A stretch of 64,000 nt of DNA from Paraburkholderia sp. (GCA_004322045.1 SCRN01000009.1:161949-225948); one strand, 5' to 3'; positions 1 to 11,071 are shown, counted from the first letter of the stretch. A program made the numbers and translations. Notes: generated by a model from the sequence alone, not told the origin.

Positions 1-968
1 GGAATCACGCGGTTATAAGCCATGCGCGTCGGCCCGATCACACCGAGCGTGCCGACGATCTTGCCGTTCACCTCGTAGGGCGCCGTCACGACGCTCATTT
101 GCTCGATCGGCACGAGCGTCGATTCGCCGCCGATAAAGATCTGCACGCCTTGCGCGTGACTCGAGACGTCGAGTAATTGAAGGAGGCTCGTTTTTTGGTC
201 GAATACGTCGAACAATTTGCGCAAGCGCGCCATATCGGAGGACAGATCCGCCACTTCGAGCAGGTTGCGCTCGCCCGAGATCAACACGGTCTCGCTATCG
301 TCGCTTTCCTCCGTGCTGGCGGTAACGGCCGCATGCATGAGCGCGGTCATATCGCCGCGCAGCTGGTCGATTTCTTCGCGCAGGCGCCGGCGCACTTCGT
401 CGAACGAGAGCCCGCCGAAATGCGCGTTGATGTAATTGGAGGCTTCAATGAGCTGCGAAGGCGAATAGTCGCGCTGCGTCGCCATCATGCGGTTTTGCAC
501 GTCCCCTTCGGGGGTCACGATGATGAGCAAGATGCGCTTGGCCGACAGGCGCATGAACTCGACCTGCTTGAACACGTGGCTGCGGCGCGGCGTCATGACG
601 ACGCCGGCGAATTGCGACAGGTTCGACAAGACGCTCGCGGCGGCCGCGACCACCTTCTGCGGCTCGCCTGGCTTGAGCGTCTTGCGCACCACCCGTTCGA
701 CCGCTTGGTCGTCCTCCACGGGCTCGACGGTGAGCATGGTGTCGACGAACAGCCGGTAACCGCGCGGCGTCGGAATGCGCCCCGCCGACGTATGCGGGCT
801 CGCGACGAGCCCGAGCTCCTCGAGATCCGACATCACGTTGCGAATCGTGGCCGGACTCAGTTCGAGCCCCGAGTACCGCGACAACGTGCGCGAGCCGACC
901 GGCTGACCTTCGGCAATATAGCGCTCGATCAGCGTTTTGAGGAGAGTTTGTGCGCGGGGTTCTAGCAT
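1..968 (-). CDS. hrcA: Heat-inducible transcription repressor HrcA (3' end cut by window edge)
   Basis: HrcA represses class I heat-shock operons such as groESL by binding CIRCE inverted repeats; GroEL keeps it active. The reverse-strand frame starts at the ATG complementary to 966-968 with [20 protein letters not shown], the typical N-terminal winged helix, followed by the motif [21 protein letters not shown] that contains the recognition region. The later part ([41 protein letters not shown]) fits the GAF-like dimerisation domain. About 322 codons are visible; relatives have roughly 340, so only some 15-20 C-terminal residues are missing to the left. It is divergent from nadK across a 262-bp spacer, in which I found no CIRCE-like repeat. 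Confidence 0.96.
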   Translation of the reverse strand, partial: MLEPRAQTLLKTLIERYIAEGQPVGSRTLSRYSGLELSPATIRNVMSDLEELGLVASPHTSAGRIPTPRGYRLFVDTMLTVEPVEDDQAVERVVRKTLKPGEPQKVVAAAASVLSNLSQFAGVVMTPRRSHVFKQVEFMRLSAKRILLIIVTPEGDVQNRMMATQRDYSPSQLIEASNYINAHFGGLSFDEVRRRLREEIDQLRGDMTALMHAAVTASTEESDDSETVLISGERNLLEVADLSSDMARLRKLFDVFDQKTSLLQLLDVSSHAQGVQIFIGGESTLVPIEQMSVVTAPYEVNGKIVGTLGVIGPTRMAYNRVI

Positions 969-1230
969 GACGCAAAATTTTAGCCAAACGGCGTGCCCCC
1001 CGGCGAGCGTTGGGCGACGCTCGAACGTTCGCCCGCGCACCGCGCTCGATCAATGAGCCGGACGCGTGCAACGCCGCACCGGCGACGGGCGCGCCAGGCC
1101 GCCGGCGTCTTTTCGGGACAACGCCATTCTAGCGACAAATCGCCGGCGCGGGACGAGCGCCCGGTTGCGCCGGCCCATGCCCACGACGACGAAGGTTCTT
1201 TTCGACTCCCAGCTATGGTGTAATGCCGGC

Positions 1231-2142
1231 ATGGAAATTGGCAGCCAATTCAAGACCGTCGCGCTCGTCGGGCGCAGCAACACCCCAGGCATCGGCGAGC
1301 CGCTGACGGCGCTCGCCTCCTGCATCGCCAAGCGTGGCTTCGAAGTGGTATTCGAGGCCGACACGGCGAAAGATCTCGGGGTGACCGATTATGTCGCGCT
1401 CACGGCCGCCGAGATCGGCGCTCGCGCCGACGTCGCCGTCGTGCTCGGCGGCGACGGCACGATGCTCGGCATCGGCCGCCAGCTCGCGCCGTATCGCACG
1501 CCGCTCATCGGCGTGAACCTGGGGCGTTTGGGCTTCATCACCGACATCCCGGTGTCCGAAATGAGCCAGCGCGTGCCGCAAATGCTGGCCGGCAGCTTCG
1601 AGCGCGAGGAACGCACTCTGCTCGAGGCACGCATCGTGCGCGAGGGCGAGCCGATTTATCACGCGCTTGCGTTCAACGACGTCGTCGTCAACCGCAGCGG
1701 GTTCTCCGGCATGGCGGAATTGCGCGTGTCGGTCGACGGTCGTTTCATGTACAACCAACGTTCGGACGGGCTCATCGTCGCCACGCCGACAGGCTCCACC
1801 GCCTACGCGCTATCGTCGCAAGGGCCGATTCTGCATCCGCAACTGCAAGGCCTCGTACTGGTGCCCATCGCCCCGCACGCGCTGTCGAATCGTCCGATCG
1901 TGCTGCCCGACGACTGCAACGTCGGCATTCAGATCATCGGCGGGCGCGATGTGAACGTGAACTTCGATATGCAATCGTTCACGGCGCTCAAGCTCAACGA
2001 CACGATCGAGGTGCGCCGCTCGCGGCATACCGTGCCGTTCCTTCACCCCGTCGGCTACAGCTACTATGCAACGCTGCGGCAAAAGCTCCACTGGAACGAG
2101 CACCCGTCCGACGAGGAAGACAACGATGCAAAGACCGTGTAG
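1231..2142 (+). CDS. nadK: NAD kinase
   Basis: Phosphorylates NAD to NADP with ATP in the cytoplasm, the only route to NADP. The protein is 303 aa. The family signature GGDGT lies at residues 73-77 and the second conserved block [16 protein letters not shown], which binds the dinucleotide, lies around residue 190. I chose the ATG at 1231 ([20 protein letters not shown]) because this is the conserved family start; upstream in-frame codons have no family similarity. A TATGGT hexamer at 1214-1219 would leave a very short leader, so the transcript may be nearly leaderless. recN follows after 56 bp on the same strand and is probably cotranscribed. Confidence 0.97.
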   Translation: MEIGSQFKTVALVGRSNTPGIGEPLTALASCIAKRGFEVVFEADTAKDLGVTDYVALTAAEIGARADVAVVLGGDGTMLGIGRQLAPYRTPLIGVNLGRLGFITDIPVSEMSQRVPQMLAGSFEREERTLLEARIVREGEPIYHALAFNDVVVNRSGFSGMAELRVSVDGRFMYNQRSDGLIVATPTGSTAYALSSQGPILHPQLQGLVLVPIAPHALSNRPIVLPDDCNVGIQIIGGRDVNVNFDMQSFTALKLNDTIEVRRSRHTVPFLHPVGYSYYATLRQKLHWNEHPSDEEDNDAKTV

Positions 2143-2198
2143 CCGCGCCGCCTCGACGCTGCCCGGCGCTCTCTAAAAAAGCCGTTAATCCGACTCCC

Positions 2199-3869
2199 AT
2201 GCTCCGCCATCTCTCGATACGCGACTTCGTTATCGTCGCCGCGCTCGATCTCGAGTTCGACCGCGGCTTCACTGTGTTTTCCGGCGAAACCGGCGCTGGC
2301 AAATCGATTCTCATCGACGCGCTCGCGCTCACGCTCGGCGCACGCGCGGACGCCGACGTCATTCGCACGGGCGCCGCCCGCGCCGATTTGACGGCCGAGT
2401 TCGAAACCGGCCCGGAGGTCGCGCGCTGGCTGCATGAGCACGCACTCGGCGGCGAGCCGGCCGGCGCTGACGACGAGGGCCGCGTGCTGCTGCGCCGCGT
2501 AGTGGACGCCAACGCTCGCTCGCGCGCTTTTATCAACGGCACCCCGGCAACGCTTGCGCAGCTGCGCGAGGTGGGCGAGATGCTGGTCGACATCCACGGC
2601 CAGCATGCGCACCAACTGCTGATGCGGCCCGACGCGCAGCGCGCGCTGTTCGACACGCATGCGGGCTTGACCTCGATCGCCGCAGGCGTCGCGCGGGCTC
2701 ACCGCGCGTGGCGCGACGCGGTGCACGCGCTCGAACTCGCCTCCACGCGCGACCGGGAACTGCAACTCGAGCGCGAGCGCTTGGCCTGGCAACTCGCCGA
2801 GCTCGACAAGCTCGCGCCGCAACCCGAAGAGTGGGAGGAGATCAGCGCCGAACACCGGCGGCTCGCCCATTCGGCCAATTTGATCGAAGGCGTACGCAGT
2901 GCGCTCGACGCACTCGCCGAGGCCGATGGCGCCATGGTGGGCCAGCTTGGCTCGCTCATCTCGAAGCTGCGCGATCTGGCCGAGATCGATCCGGCGCTCG
3001 GCGATGCCCTGGCCGCGCTCGAGCCTGCCGAGATCCAACTGCGCGAAGGCGTCTATTCGCTCACACACTACGCCCAGCGCCTGGACCTCGATCCGGACCG
3101 TCTCGCCCAAGTCGAGCAACGCCTCGATGCGCTGCATTCGCTCGCGCGCAAATTCCGCCTGCAACCGGCGACGCTGCCGCAAGAACACGAGGCGCGCCGC
3201 GCGCAACTGGCGGTGCTCGATGCGGCAGCCGATCTCGATGCGCTCAGCGCCTGCGTCGACAAAGCGCGCCAAGCGTATATGGCCGAAGCCAAGCAGTTGT
3301 CGAAGGCGCGGGCCAAAGCTGCCAAGGCGCTCGGAGCGGCGGTCACAACCGGCATGCAGGAATTATCGATGGCCGGCGGCAGCTTCGAGGTCGCACTCGT
3401 GCCGCTCGCCGAAGGTAGCGCGCACGGGCTCGAACAGGTCGAGTTTCGCGTCGCCGGCCACGCCGGCGTTCCGTTGCGGCCGCTCGCCAAGGTCGCCTCC
3501 GGCGGTGAACTCGCCCGCATCAGCCTCGCGCTGTCGGTCATTGCCAGCGCCGCGAGTCCCACGCCCACATTGATCTTCGACGAAGTCGATACCGGCATCG
3601 GCGGTGGCGTGGCGGAAGTCGTCGGACGCCTGTTGCATCAGTTGGGACGCGATAGGCAAGTGCTCTGCGTGACGCATCTGCCTCAAGTCGCGGCGCGCGG
3701 CGATCATCACTTCCAAGTCATCAAAGCGGCTGCCGATGGAGGCGCGACGCTATCGACCGTGATCGCGCTCGATCATACGAGCCGCGTCGAGGAGGTCGCC
3801 CGTATGCTCGGCGGCCTGGAGATCACCGCCACGACGCGCCGCCACGCGAAGGAAATGCTCGCGGCTTGA
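2199..3869 (+). CDS. recN: DNA repair protein RecN
   Basis: SMC-like ATPase that holds broken DNA ends and helps RecA-dependent double-strand break repair. The 556-aa protein is full length. Walker A (GETGAGKS) is at residues 29-36. The middle third is the coiled-coil arm, rich in E, A, R and L. The ABC signature LARISLALSVI and Walker B LIFDEVDTGIGGG (about residues 458-467) close the C-terminal head. It lies 56 bp after nadK, as in many Burkholderiaceae. recN is LexA-controlled in many bacteria, but I found no CTGT-N8-ACAG box in the 56-bp gap. It is convergent with glnE, leaving only 15 bp between the stop codons. Confidence 0.97.
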   Translation: MLRHLSIRDFVIVAALDLEFDRGFTVFSGETGAGKSILIDALALTLGARADADVIRTGAARADLTAEFETGPEVARWLHEHALGGEPAGADDEGRVLLRRVVDANARSRAFINGTPATLAQLREVGEMLVDIHGQHAHQLLMRPDAQRALFDTHAGLTSIAAGVARAHRAWRDAVHALELASTRDRELQLERERLAWQLAELDKLAPQPEEWEEISAEHRRLAHSANLIEGVRSALDALAEADGAMVGQLGSLISKLRDLAEIDPALGDALAALEPAEIQLREGVYSLTHYAQRLDLDPDRLAQVEQRLDALHSLARKFRLQPATLPQEHEARRAQLAVLDAAADLDALSACVDKARQAYMAEAKQLSKARAKAAKALGAAVTTGMQELSMAGGSFEVALVPLAEGSAHGLEQVEFRVAGHAGVPLRPLAKVASGGELARISLALSVIASAASPTPTLIFDEVDTGIGGGVAEVVGRLLHQLGRDRQVLCVTHLPQVAARGDHHFQVIKAAADGGATLSTVIALDHTSRVEEVARMLGGLEITATTRRHAKEMLAA

Positions 3870-3884
3870 GCGTTGGATGCCGCT

Positions 3885-6671
3885 TCACGCAAATGCGCGC
3901 TGCCAGAGTTTGAGCACGGCGTCGCGCTCGCGCTCGATGAGCGCATGCGGCACGCGCGCCGTCTCCATCCCGTCTAGCCGCAATTGGTGCTGCAGCTTGC
4001 GGTAGGTCCGATAGGCAGCGCCCACCGTATCGGCCTCCTCCGGACTCATGAGCCCGAAGCGAGCGACTTCCCGCAAAAGCGCGATGTTGCCGGTATTGCG
4101 CACCAGTTCGCGGTCCTGCGCCGCGTGCAGCAACACCCAGTACTGGACGATGAACTCGATATCGACCATGCCGCCGCGGTCGTGCTTGACGTCGAACAGT
4201 TCGCTCCGGTTGGGATGGCCCGCCGTCACGCGCTCGCGCATGGCGACGATTTCGGCCGCAAGCGGCGCAGCCTCGCGCGGCATCGTCAACACGCGTTCGC
4301 GGATTCGCTCGAATTCGAGGCCGATCTCCGGCTCGCCCGCGCAAAAGCGCGCCCGGGTCAGCGCCTGGTGCTCCCAAACCCATGCGGTGTTGGCCGCGTC
4401 GCCCTCGCGCAATTGATATCGCCGGAACGCGTCGAGATCGGTGATCAGCAAGCCCGATTCGCCGTTCGGCCGCAACCGTAGATCGACGTCGAACAGCGTG
4501 CCCGCAGCCGTCGCCGTCGTCAGCCACGTAATGAGCCGGCGCGTGAAGGTCGAATAGATATCCGACGCCGCGTCGTCAGGGTCGTCGTACAGAAAGATGA
4601 GGTCGAGATCGGAGGCATAGCCGAGCTCTTTCCCGCCCAGCTTGCCGTAGGCGATAACGGCAAAGCGAGGCGTGTCTCGATGGCGTTTGGGCAACTGCTG
4701 CCAGACTGTCTCGATCGCCACATCCAACACGGAATCGGCCAGTTCCGACAGACGATCGCTGACTTGCTCCACCGTGAGCCGCCCGGCCAAATCGATCAGC
4801 AAGATGCGGAAGACTTCGGCTTGATGCGCATGGCGCAGCAAGTCCATCTGCTGCTCGACGCCGTCCGCGGCGGCCAAGCGCGCCCGCAGCGAGGTCTTGA
4901 ACTCGGGCCAATCGAACGGGCTGCCGATGGCTTCGTCGTCGAGCAACTCATCGAGCAGTTGCGGGTGCCGGATCAAATACCCGGCCGCCCAGCGCGAGCC
5001 CGAGAGCACGGCCAGCACACGATCGAGCGCCGCCGGGTATTCGTTGAGCAGCGCCAGGTATGCGCCGCGGCGGCTCACCGCTTCAAGCAGATCGAGCATG
5101 CGCGCGAGCGTGGGGCCGCGCTTCTCGGGCGGATCCATCGCAGCCGAGGCGTCGAGCGCGCGGGCCGCGATTTTGTCGAAGCGTTCGCGATTGCGCTCGG
5201 GCAGCCTCTGGTAGCGCGACGAGCGGCGCACCGCGCTCAAGCGCGCATACACCTCGGTTGCATCGCCGAAACCGGCCGCGCTCAAGCGTGCAACCGCGGT
5301 CTCGTCCTGCGTGTCGTCCTCGAGCGCGCCGTTCCACAGCTCGCCCGCCCGGGCGTCCGGGCCGCCAGAACCAGCCGCGAGCCCGTTCGCACGCGCTTTG
5401 TCGGCAAAAATCTGATCGAATTGCGCCTCGACGCGCGCTCGATGGCCGTCGAGCACGCTACGCAGCGCGGCGTAATCTGCAAAACCCAGCGAGGCGGCCA
5501 AGCGAGCGCGTTCATCTTCGTCGACGGGCAGCGCGTGCGTCTGCGCATCGTTGCGGTATTGAAGGCGGTGCTCCACTTCGCGCAAGAAACGATAGGCGTC
5601 GGACAGATCGGCGCAAACGGAAGGCGCAATCAGGCCCCGCGCCGCGGCATGCTGCAGTACGGCCAGCGTGGGGCGGATACGAAAGCCCGCGTCCTGGCCG
5701 CCGCGTATCAACTGAAACACCTGCGCGCTGAACTCGATTTCGCGGATGCCGCCTCGCCCCAGCTTGATGTCGTCGGCTTTGTCGGGCCGCATGGTGGCCC
5801 GACGCTGCGCCTCCTCTCGAATCTGCGCATGCAGCGCGCGAATCGCGCCGATGACGCCGAAGTCCAGGTAGCGTCGATAGACGAACGGCTTGACGAGCGC
5901 CTCGAGTTGGTCCGCCAGCCGCCGGGCCCCGTCGCTGTGCTGCTCGGAGACGAGCCGCCCCTTGATCCACGCGTAGCGCTCCCATTCGCGCCCTTGGACG
6001 TAGAAGTATTCCTCGAGCATTCCCAGGCTGCACACGAGCGGGCCCGAATCGCCGTTCGGACGCAGGCGCATATCCACGCGAAACACATAGCCGTCGGCCG
6101 TCGGCTCGGCCAGCGCGCCGATCAGGCGCCGTCCGAGGCGGGTGAAGAACTCCTGCGTCGAAATGGCGGCGCGACTGCCGCCCGCCGTCTCGCCGTCGTC
6201 TTCGTAGACGAAGATGAGGTCGATGTCGGAGGACACGTTCAGCTCACGCCCGCCCAGCTTACCCATGCCGACGACGCCGAGCGTGAGCCGATCGCCCGCG
6301 GCCGAGTGCGGCGCCCCATAGAGTGCTTCCAATTCGGCGGACAGCACCTCGAGCGCATGCTGGATCGCGGCTTCTGCTAAGTCGGTCATCGTGCCCGTCA
6401 CTTCGGCGATATCGGCCTGTCGGCCCAGATCGCGCTCCATGACCGCGCAAAACACTTCGGTGCGCAGGCGCCGCAAGACGCAGCGCAGCGCCTCTTCTCC
6501 GCGCGCGTCGCCATGCTCGAGGCAAAGCTCGCGCAGCCGGGCGTCGATGCGCTCGCGCGTGATGGGCGCTGCGGCCCATGCGGCGATGCGCTCGGCAAGC
6601 TCGCCACGCGCGGCGATGGCCCGCGCGACGTACGAGGAATAAGCGGAACTCAACAGGTCGGCAGCAGTCAT
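3885..6671 (-). CDS. glnE: Bifunctional glutamine synthetase adenylyltransferase/adenylyl-removing enzyme
   Basis: Adds AMP to and removes it from glutamine synthetase, under control of PII proteins, adjusting ammonia assimilation to nitrogen status. The protein is 928 aa, normal for the family. It contains two nucleotidyltransferase domains with the metal-binding GS...DxD pattern. The first is the N-terminal adenylyl-removing domain (GKLGGRELNVSSDIDLIFVY). The second is the C-terminal adenylyltransferase domain (GKLGGKELGYASDLDLIFLY). The regulatory helical region lies between them, with RGGIREIEF and DRGGMVDIEF as matching conserved blocks. The ATG complementary to 6669-6671 gives the start MTAADLLSSAYSSYVARAIA. 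It is divergent from the yhdP-like gene (129 bp apart). Confidence 0.97.
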   Translation of the reverse strand: MTAADLLSSAYSSYVARAIAARGELAERIAAWAAAPITRERIDARLRELCLEHGDARGEEALRCVLRRLRTEVFCAVMERDLGRQADIAEVTGTMTDLAEAAIQHALEVLSAELEALYGAPHSAAGDRLTLGVVGMGKLGGRELNVSSDIDLIFVYEDDGETAGGSRAAISTQEFFTRLGRRLIGALAEPTADGYVFRVDMRLRPNGDSGPLVCSLGMLEEYFYVQGREWERYAWIKGRLVSEQHSDGARRLADQLEALVKPFVYRRYLDFGVIGAIRALHAQIREEAQRRATMRPDKADDIKLGRGGIREIEFSAQVFQLIRGGQDAGFRIRPTLAVLQHAAARGLIAPSVCADLSDAYRFLREVEHRLQYRNDAQTHALPVDEDERARLAASLGFADYAALRSVLDGHRARVEAQFDQIFADKARANGLAAGSGGPDARAGELWNGALEDDTQDETAVARLSAAGFGDATEVYARLSAVRRSSRYQRLPERNRERFDKIAARALDASAAMDPPEKRGPTLARMLDLLEAVSRRGAYLALLNEYPAALDRVLAVLSGSRWAAGYLIRHPQLLDELLDDEAIGSPFDWPEFKTSLRARLAAADGVEQQMDLLRHAHQAEVFRILLIDLAGRLTVEQVSDRLSELADSVLDVAIETVWQQLPKRHRDTPRFAVIAYGKLGGKELGYASDLDLIFLYDDPDDAASDIYSTFTRRLITWLTTATAAGTLFDVDLRLRPNGESGLLITDLDAFRRYQLREGDAANTAWVWEHQALTRARFCAGEPEIGLEFERIRERVLTMPREAAPLAAEIVAMRERVTAGHPNRSELFDVKHDRGGMVDIEFIVQYWVLLHAAQDRELVRNTGNIALLREVARFGLMSPEEADTVGAAYRTYRKLQHQLRLDGMETARVPHALIERERDAVLKLWQRAFA

Positions 6672-6799
6672 GAGAGATAAGAAGGTTTGGCTCGCGCGTT
6701 GCAGCGGCTATGGGCGCGAGGCCGAGCGCCGGCCGCTGTGATACATTTCGTCGTCCTAGACGCCAAACTACCATATTCACATCCCCGATTCGCCGCAGT

Positions 6800-9700
6800 A
6801 TGTCCGACAGCAAGGAATCCGCCGAAGCCGCCGTTGCCGGACACGCGCGTCACGAACATCGGCGGCTGCGCCGGATCCTGCATATCGCGCTGGCCGTCGC
6901 CTTCATCGTCTACTTCGTCGTCGCAGCCCTCTTCATCGGCCTGCGCTACGTTGTGCTGCCGCGCATCGACGATTTCCGCCCGCGCATCGAGGCGATCGTT
7001 TCGCAGCGGCTCCATGCCCAGGTGCAAATCGGCAAGCTCGCTCCGTACTGGTCGGGGCTCGAGCCTGGAATCGACGTCACCGGCCTCGCCATCCGCGATA
7101 GAAGCGGCAACCGCGCGTTGTCCGTGCCGCATGCGACCGCCAACCTGTCATGGGCCTCTTTGCTACGGCTCAAGCCGGCGCTCGCGAGCCTCGTGATCGA
7201 GCGGCCCGACGTGTTGGCGGCGCGAGAGAGCGACGGCTCGCTGTGGGTGGGCGGCGTGGAAGTGCCGACCACGCACACCGGCAACGATACGTTCTCGAGC
7301 TGGCTGCTCTCGCAACGAGCGATCGTCTTGCGCGGCGGTACGCTGCGTTGGCGCGATGCGCAGCGCGGCGCGCCCGAGCTCGCGCTGCACAACGTGCGCA
7401 TCGCCATGCTCAACGACGGCTTCACGCACCGGGTCGCCCTCCAGGCCCCGGGCGAAGGCGCGTTGCTCAAAGGCCCGCTCGACTTTCGCGCGCGCTTTCG
7501 CCATACGCCGCTGATGGCCGTCGGCAGGCCGCAAAATTGGACGGGCCAGGCGTATCTATCCACGGGCCCGGTCGAACTGCCGATGCTCGCCGCTTATGTG
7601 AAGCTGCCCGTGAAGACATATGCGGGGCAGGTCGACAACGCGATCTGGGCGCGATTCGGCGATGGGCACATCCTTTCGGCGCACGGCGCGCTACAAGGTT
7701 CGGACATCGCATTGCGCGTGCGGCCGGCGCAGCCCAGGCTCGACATGCCTGTCGCCCGCTTCGGTTGGGCACTGCAGATCCGGGCACAGCGCGACTACAA
7801 GCTGCGGCTCACGGATCTGCACGCCGAGCTCGGTCAGCCGCCCCTCGCCGACGGCACGCCCGTTTCGCGCACGCTCACGTTCGCTACGCTGACGGGGCGA
7901 TACCGGGTGCCGACGATCGAGCATGGTCAACTGATGAGCGTGACGGGCGATCGCGTGGACCTTGGCATTCTCGCGGAGTTCAGCCGTGCGTTGCCCGTTC
8001 CGCGCCGTTTTCTGGACGAGCTCGTGCGCTTCGACCCGCGCGGCATGGTCGCCAATTACACGATCGCGGTCGAACGCGCCCGCCCCGAAAATGCGCAGGC
8101 CGCCAGCGAGGAGCGCGTCACAGGTCAAGCGCCGGTCGTGCGCTACCGCTTCAAGGGAGACCTGCAGGGCATCAGCCTCGCCGCACAGGAGCCGCCCCCC
8201 GGTCTTTCGCCGGCCGGCCATCCGCGAGCGGGCCTGCCGGGCTTCGAGAACCTTTGGGGCAGCATCGATGCGGACGAGCGGCACGGCGAGCTGACGATCG
8301 ACACCGTCAACGCCACCGTTACGATTCCCGGCGAATTCGACGACCCGCGGCTCACCTTCGACCGGCTGCGAGCGCGCGGAAATTGGACGGTCAGCCCCGA
8401 GCGTGCGCCGGGTGAAGCGCATAAGGCGTTCTCGGTGACGGTGCCCGAACTGAGCCTGGAGAACGCCGATACGGCGGGCACGCTGGCCGCCACCTACACC
8501 AATCCGGGCCACGGTCGCGGCGCACTCGACCTCAAGGCGACGATTGCGCGCGCCAAAGCGCCGATGATCCCGCGCTACTTGCCTACGAGCATCGGCGAGC
8601 ACTTGCGTCACTATTTGGGTCACGGGCTGCAAGACGGCGTTGCGCGCAACGCGACGATCGAAGTCCATGGCAGCCTCGACAAATTTCCTTACTCGCGCGA
8701 GCCGCAGGCAGGGATTTTCCGCATCGTCGCGCCGTTCTCCGGGGGGAAATTCGATCCCTCGCCCTACCCGCTGAAAACGCTCAAGAACGGCACGCCGGAC
8801 GTTTGGCCCGCGCTCGACGGGATCGACGGCGTCTTCACGTTGAAGGAAAACGTGTTGCGCTTCGACATCGCGCGTGCGCGCTACAAGCGCGCAGCGATCA
8901 CCCGCGTTGCCGGCCGCATCGACGATCTCGGCAACCACGGCTCCAATCTCGTCATCGACGGGGACGCCCACGGCCCCCTCGGCGATATGCTCGACTATGT
9001 CAACCGCAGCGCCCTCGCCGGCATGTCCGGCCATATCGGCGATAAGGTGAGCGCAAGCGGCTCCGCCACGCTGGCGCTCACGCTGACCGTGCCGCGCACG
9101 CATGAGCCGCATGTGGGCGTCGCCGGCACGGTGGGACTCGAAGGCAACACGCTGTCGGCGCCGCAGCTTCCGCCGCTCGAAGCCCTGAAGGGCCGCGTGC
9201 ATTTCACGAAGCAAACGTTCGCACTCGAACGCGTCGCGGGCCGCTGGCTCGGCGGCGACATCCGCGCGAACGGGGCGTTGGGCGAAAACGGCAGCTATGC
9301 GTTCGACATCACCGGCCGCATCGCCGCCGACAGCACCCGGCAGTTGGACCTGCAAGGCCCTGCCGCAAAGCTGCTCGGGCACCTCTCGGGCGACGCGCCC
9401 TACGCGGTCGACGTGCGCGGTGCACGCGGGTCGCTGCCGACGGTTTCCGCCCATTCCGACCTCTCGGGCCTCGCGCTCGATCTGCCCGCGCCGCTCGGCA
9501 AACCGCGCGGCGCCCCGATGCCGTTTTCGTTCGAAGTCAAGCCGCTCGGCGCCGCAAACGGCGAAGCCGCTTCGCTGGGCGATGGTGGCCGAGCGCGAGC
9601 CGATCTGCGCCTCGGCCCGCTGCAGGCCGCCTATGTCGTCGAGCGCGCAGCGGCAAACGGCAAGGGCGCATCGTCGCTATCCGTCTTGCAAGGCGCCGTG

Positions 9701-11071
9701 GGACTTGGCGAGACGGCCGAACTCCCGCCGCGCGGCGTCACGGCGTCGTTGACGGCCGACTCGCTCGACGCCGACGCCTGGCGCGCACTGGTCAACGAGC
9801 TGCGCGCCAGCCGCATGCAGCGCTCGCAGGCAGCGGCGAATTCAGGCGTGATGGCGCAAGCGCCGGCCGGGCTGCCTCGCGGAAAAGACGATGGGGAGAG
9901 CACGGGGGCGGTTCAGTCGCCGTTCCTGCCAAGCCGCATCGCGGCACGCTTCAGAACCCTCAAGCTCATGAACCGCCAATGGTCGAATGTCTCGATCGAT
10001 GCGACGCACGCGGACGAGCGCTGGCAGGCCGATGTCGCTTCGGGCGAACTCTCGGGCAATCTGTCCTGGCAGCCCGGGGACGCCGATTCCCCCGGCGGCC
10101 TACTGCGCGCGCGGCTGCAGAAGGCCATCATCCCGGCGGCCGTGGGGCACGAACTGCTCGGGCAGCTCACGCCGAGCGCGAACGAACACATGCCGGCGAT
10201 CGATCTCGTCATCGACGATTTGCAGGTGCATCTGCACGACATCGGCCGTCTCGCCGTGAATGCGCGCAATGTCGACGAAGACGGCGTGCCCGTTTGGCAA
10301 GTCGACAAGCTCGAGGTCTCGAACCCGGCCGCCCACCTGCTCGCGACGGCGAACTGGCGCACCTCGCGCCGGCTCGGCAGCGAGGTCGACGCCGACGCGC
10401 CGCGCCGTACGATCGTCGACTTCAAGCTCGACGTCGAGGATGCGGGCGCGTTGCTCGACCGCTTCGGTCTGCCACGAACGGTAAAGGCTGGCGCGGGCAC
10501 CCTCGCGGGGAAAGTCATCTGGCGCGGCGGGCCTACCGCCATCGATTACCCGACGCTGAACGGCCGTTTCACGATGGATCTGCACCACGGACAATTCCTC
10601 AAGGTCGATCCGGCCGTGGCCAAGCTGCTCGGCGTGCTGAGCCTGCAGAGCCTGACGCGGGTGCTCACCTTGAACTTTCGCGACGTCATCGGCGAGGGGT
10701 TGCCGTTTCAGAGCGTGACGGGCAAGGCGCAGATTACCAATGGCATCGCCAGCACGAACGACTTCCGCGTCGTGACGGCGCCGATGCGGGCCGATCTGTC
10801 GGGCTCCGTCGATCTCGCTCAGGAGACGCAGAATCTGCACGTGGTCCTCACGCCCACGCTGAACGCGGGCTCCGCCGTCATCGCCGCGACCGTCGTCAAT
10901 CCGCTGCTCGGCTTGGGCGCACTCGTCGCCAATGTCGCGCTTTCACAGTCGATCTCGCGCGCGTTCGCACACGATTATTCGGTAACGGGGTCATGGTCGC
11001 ATCCGCTCGTCGAGCGGCTCACGAGCGATCGGGGTAAGATGGCTGCTCCGGCCGAGGCGACGGGCCACTGA
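6800..11071 (+). CDS. yhdP: YhdP family AsmA-like envelope protein
   Basis: Very large (1423 aa) member of the YhdP/TIGR02099 group. In E. coli, YhdP with TamB and YdbH bridges the periplasm and carries phospholipids to the outer membrane. The N-terminus has a basic cytoplasmic stretch followed by one membrane segment (IALAVAFIVYFVVAALFIGL, about residues 30-50). A long beta-rich periplasmic region follows, and an AsmA-like C-terminal block ends near VVNPLLGLGALVANVALSQS. I chose the ATG at 6800 (MSDSKESAEAAV) because it precedes the charged N-terminus and membrane helix. The nitrilase gene starts 54 bp downstream, matching the usual order of yhdP, amidase and tldD in beta-proteobacteria. Confidence 0.92.
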   Translation: MSDSKESAEAAVAGHARHEHRRLRRILHIALAVAFIVYFVVAALFIGLRYVVLPRIDDFRPRIEAIVSQRLHAQVQIGKLAPYWSGLEPGIDVTGLAIRDRSGNRALSVPHATANLSWASLLRLKPALASLVIERPDVLAARESDGSLWVGGVEVPTTHTGNDTFSSWLLSQRAIVLRGGTLRWRDAQRGAPELALHNVRIAMLNDGFTHRVALQAPGEGALLKGPLDFRARFRHTPLMAVGRPQNWTGQAYLSTGPVELPMLAAYVKLPVKTYAGQVDNAIWARFGDGHILSAHGALQGSDIALRVRPAQPRLDMPVARFGWALQIRAQRDYKLRLTDLHAELGQPPLADGTPVSRTLTFATLTGRYRVPTIEHGQLMSVTGDRVDLGILAEFSRALPVPRRFLDELVRFDPRGMVANYTIAVERARPENAQAASEERVTGQAPVVRYRFKGDLQGISLAAQEPPPGLSPAGHPRAGLPGFENLWGSIDADERHGELTIDTVNATVTIPGEFDDPRLTFDRLRARGNWTVSPERAPGEAHKAFSVTVPELSLENADTAGTLAATYTNPGHGRGALDLKATIARAKAPMIPRYLPTSIGEHLRHYLGHGLQDGVARNATIEVHGSLDKFPYSREPQAGIFRIVAPFSGGKFDPSPYPLKTLKNGTPDVWPALDGIDGVFTLKENVLRFDIARARYKRAAITRVAGRIDDLGNHGSNLVIDGDAHGPLGDMLDYVNRSALAGMSGHIGDKVSASGSATLALTLTVPRTHEPHVGVAGTVGLEGNTLSAPQLPPLEALKGRVHFTKQTFALERVAGRWLGGDIRANGALGENGSYAFDITGRIAADSTRQLDLQGPAAKLLGHLSGDAPYAVDVRGARGSLPTVSAHSDLSGLALDLPAPLGKPRGAPMPFSFEVKPLGAANGEAASLGDGGRARADLRLGPLQAAYVVERAAANGKGASSLSVLQGAVGLGETAELPPRGVTASLTADSLDADAWRALVNELRASRMQRSQAAANSGVMAQAPAGLPRGKDDGESTGAVQSPFLPSRIAARFRTLKLMNRQWSNVSIDATHADERWQADVASGELSGNLSWQPGDADSPGGLLRARLQKAIIPAAVGHELLGQLTPSANEHMPAIDLVIDDLQVHLHDIGRLAVNARNVDEDGVPVWQVDKLEVSNPAAHLLATANWRTSRRLGSEVDADAPRRTIVDFKLDVEDAGALLDRFGLPRTVKAGAGTLAGKVIWRGGPTAIDYPTLNGRFTMDLHHGQFLKVDPAVAKLLGVLSLQSLTRVLTLNFRDVIGEGLPFQSVTGKAQITNGIASTNDFRVVTAPMRADLSGSVDLAQETQNLHVVLTPTLNAGSAVIAATVVNPLLGLGALVANVALSQSISRAFAHDYSVTGSWSHPLVERLTSDRGKMAAPAEATGH

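Noticed and set aside
177..965. Long forward-strand open frame opposite hrcA
   Set aside because: High-GC shadow; the reverse strand clearly encodes HrcA.
2143..2198. LexA box before recN
   Set aside because: No CTGT-N8-ACAG match in the spacer.
7691..9454. 587-codon reverse-strand frame within the yhdP-like gene
   Set aside because: Composition (His/Arg-rich, no hydrophobic core) is that of an antisense shadow; the forward strand is a known family.
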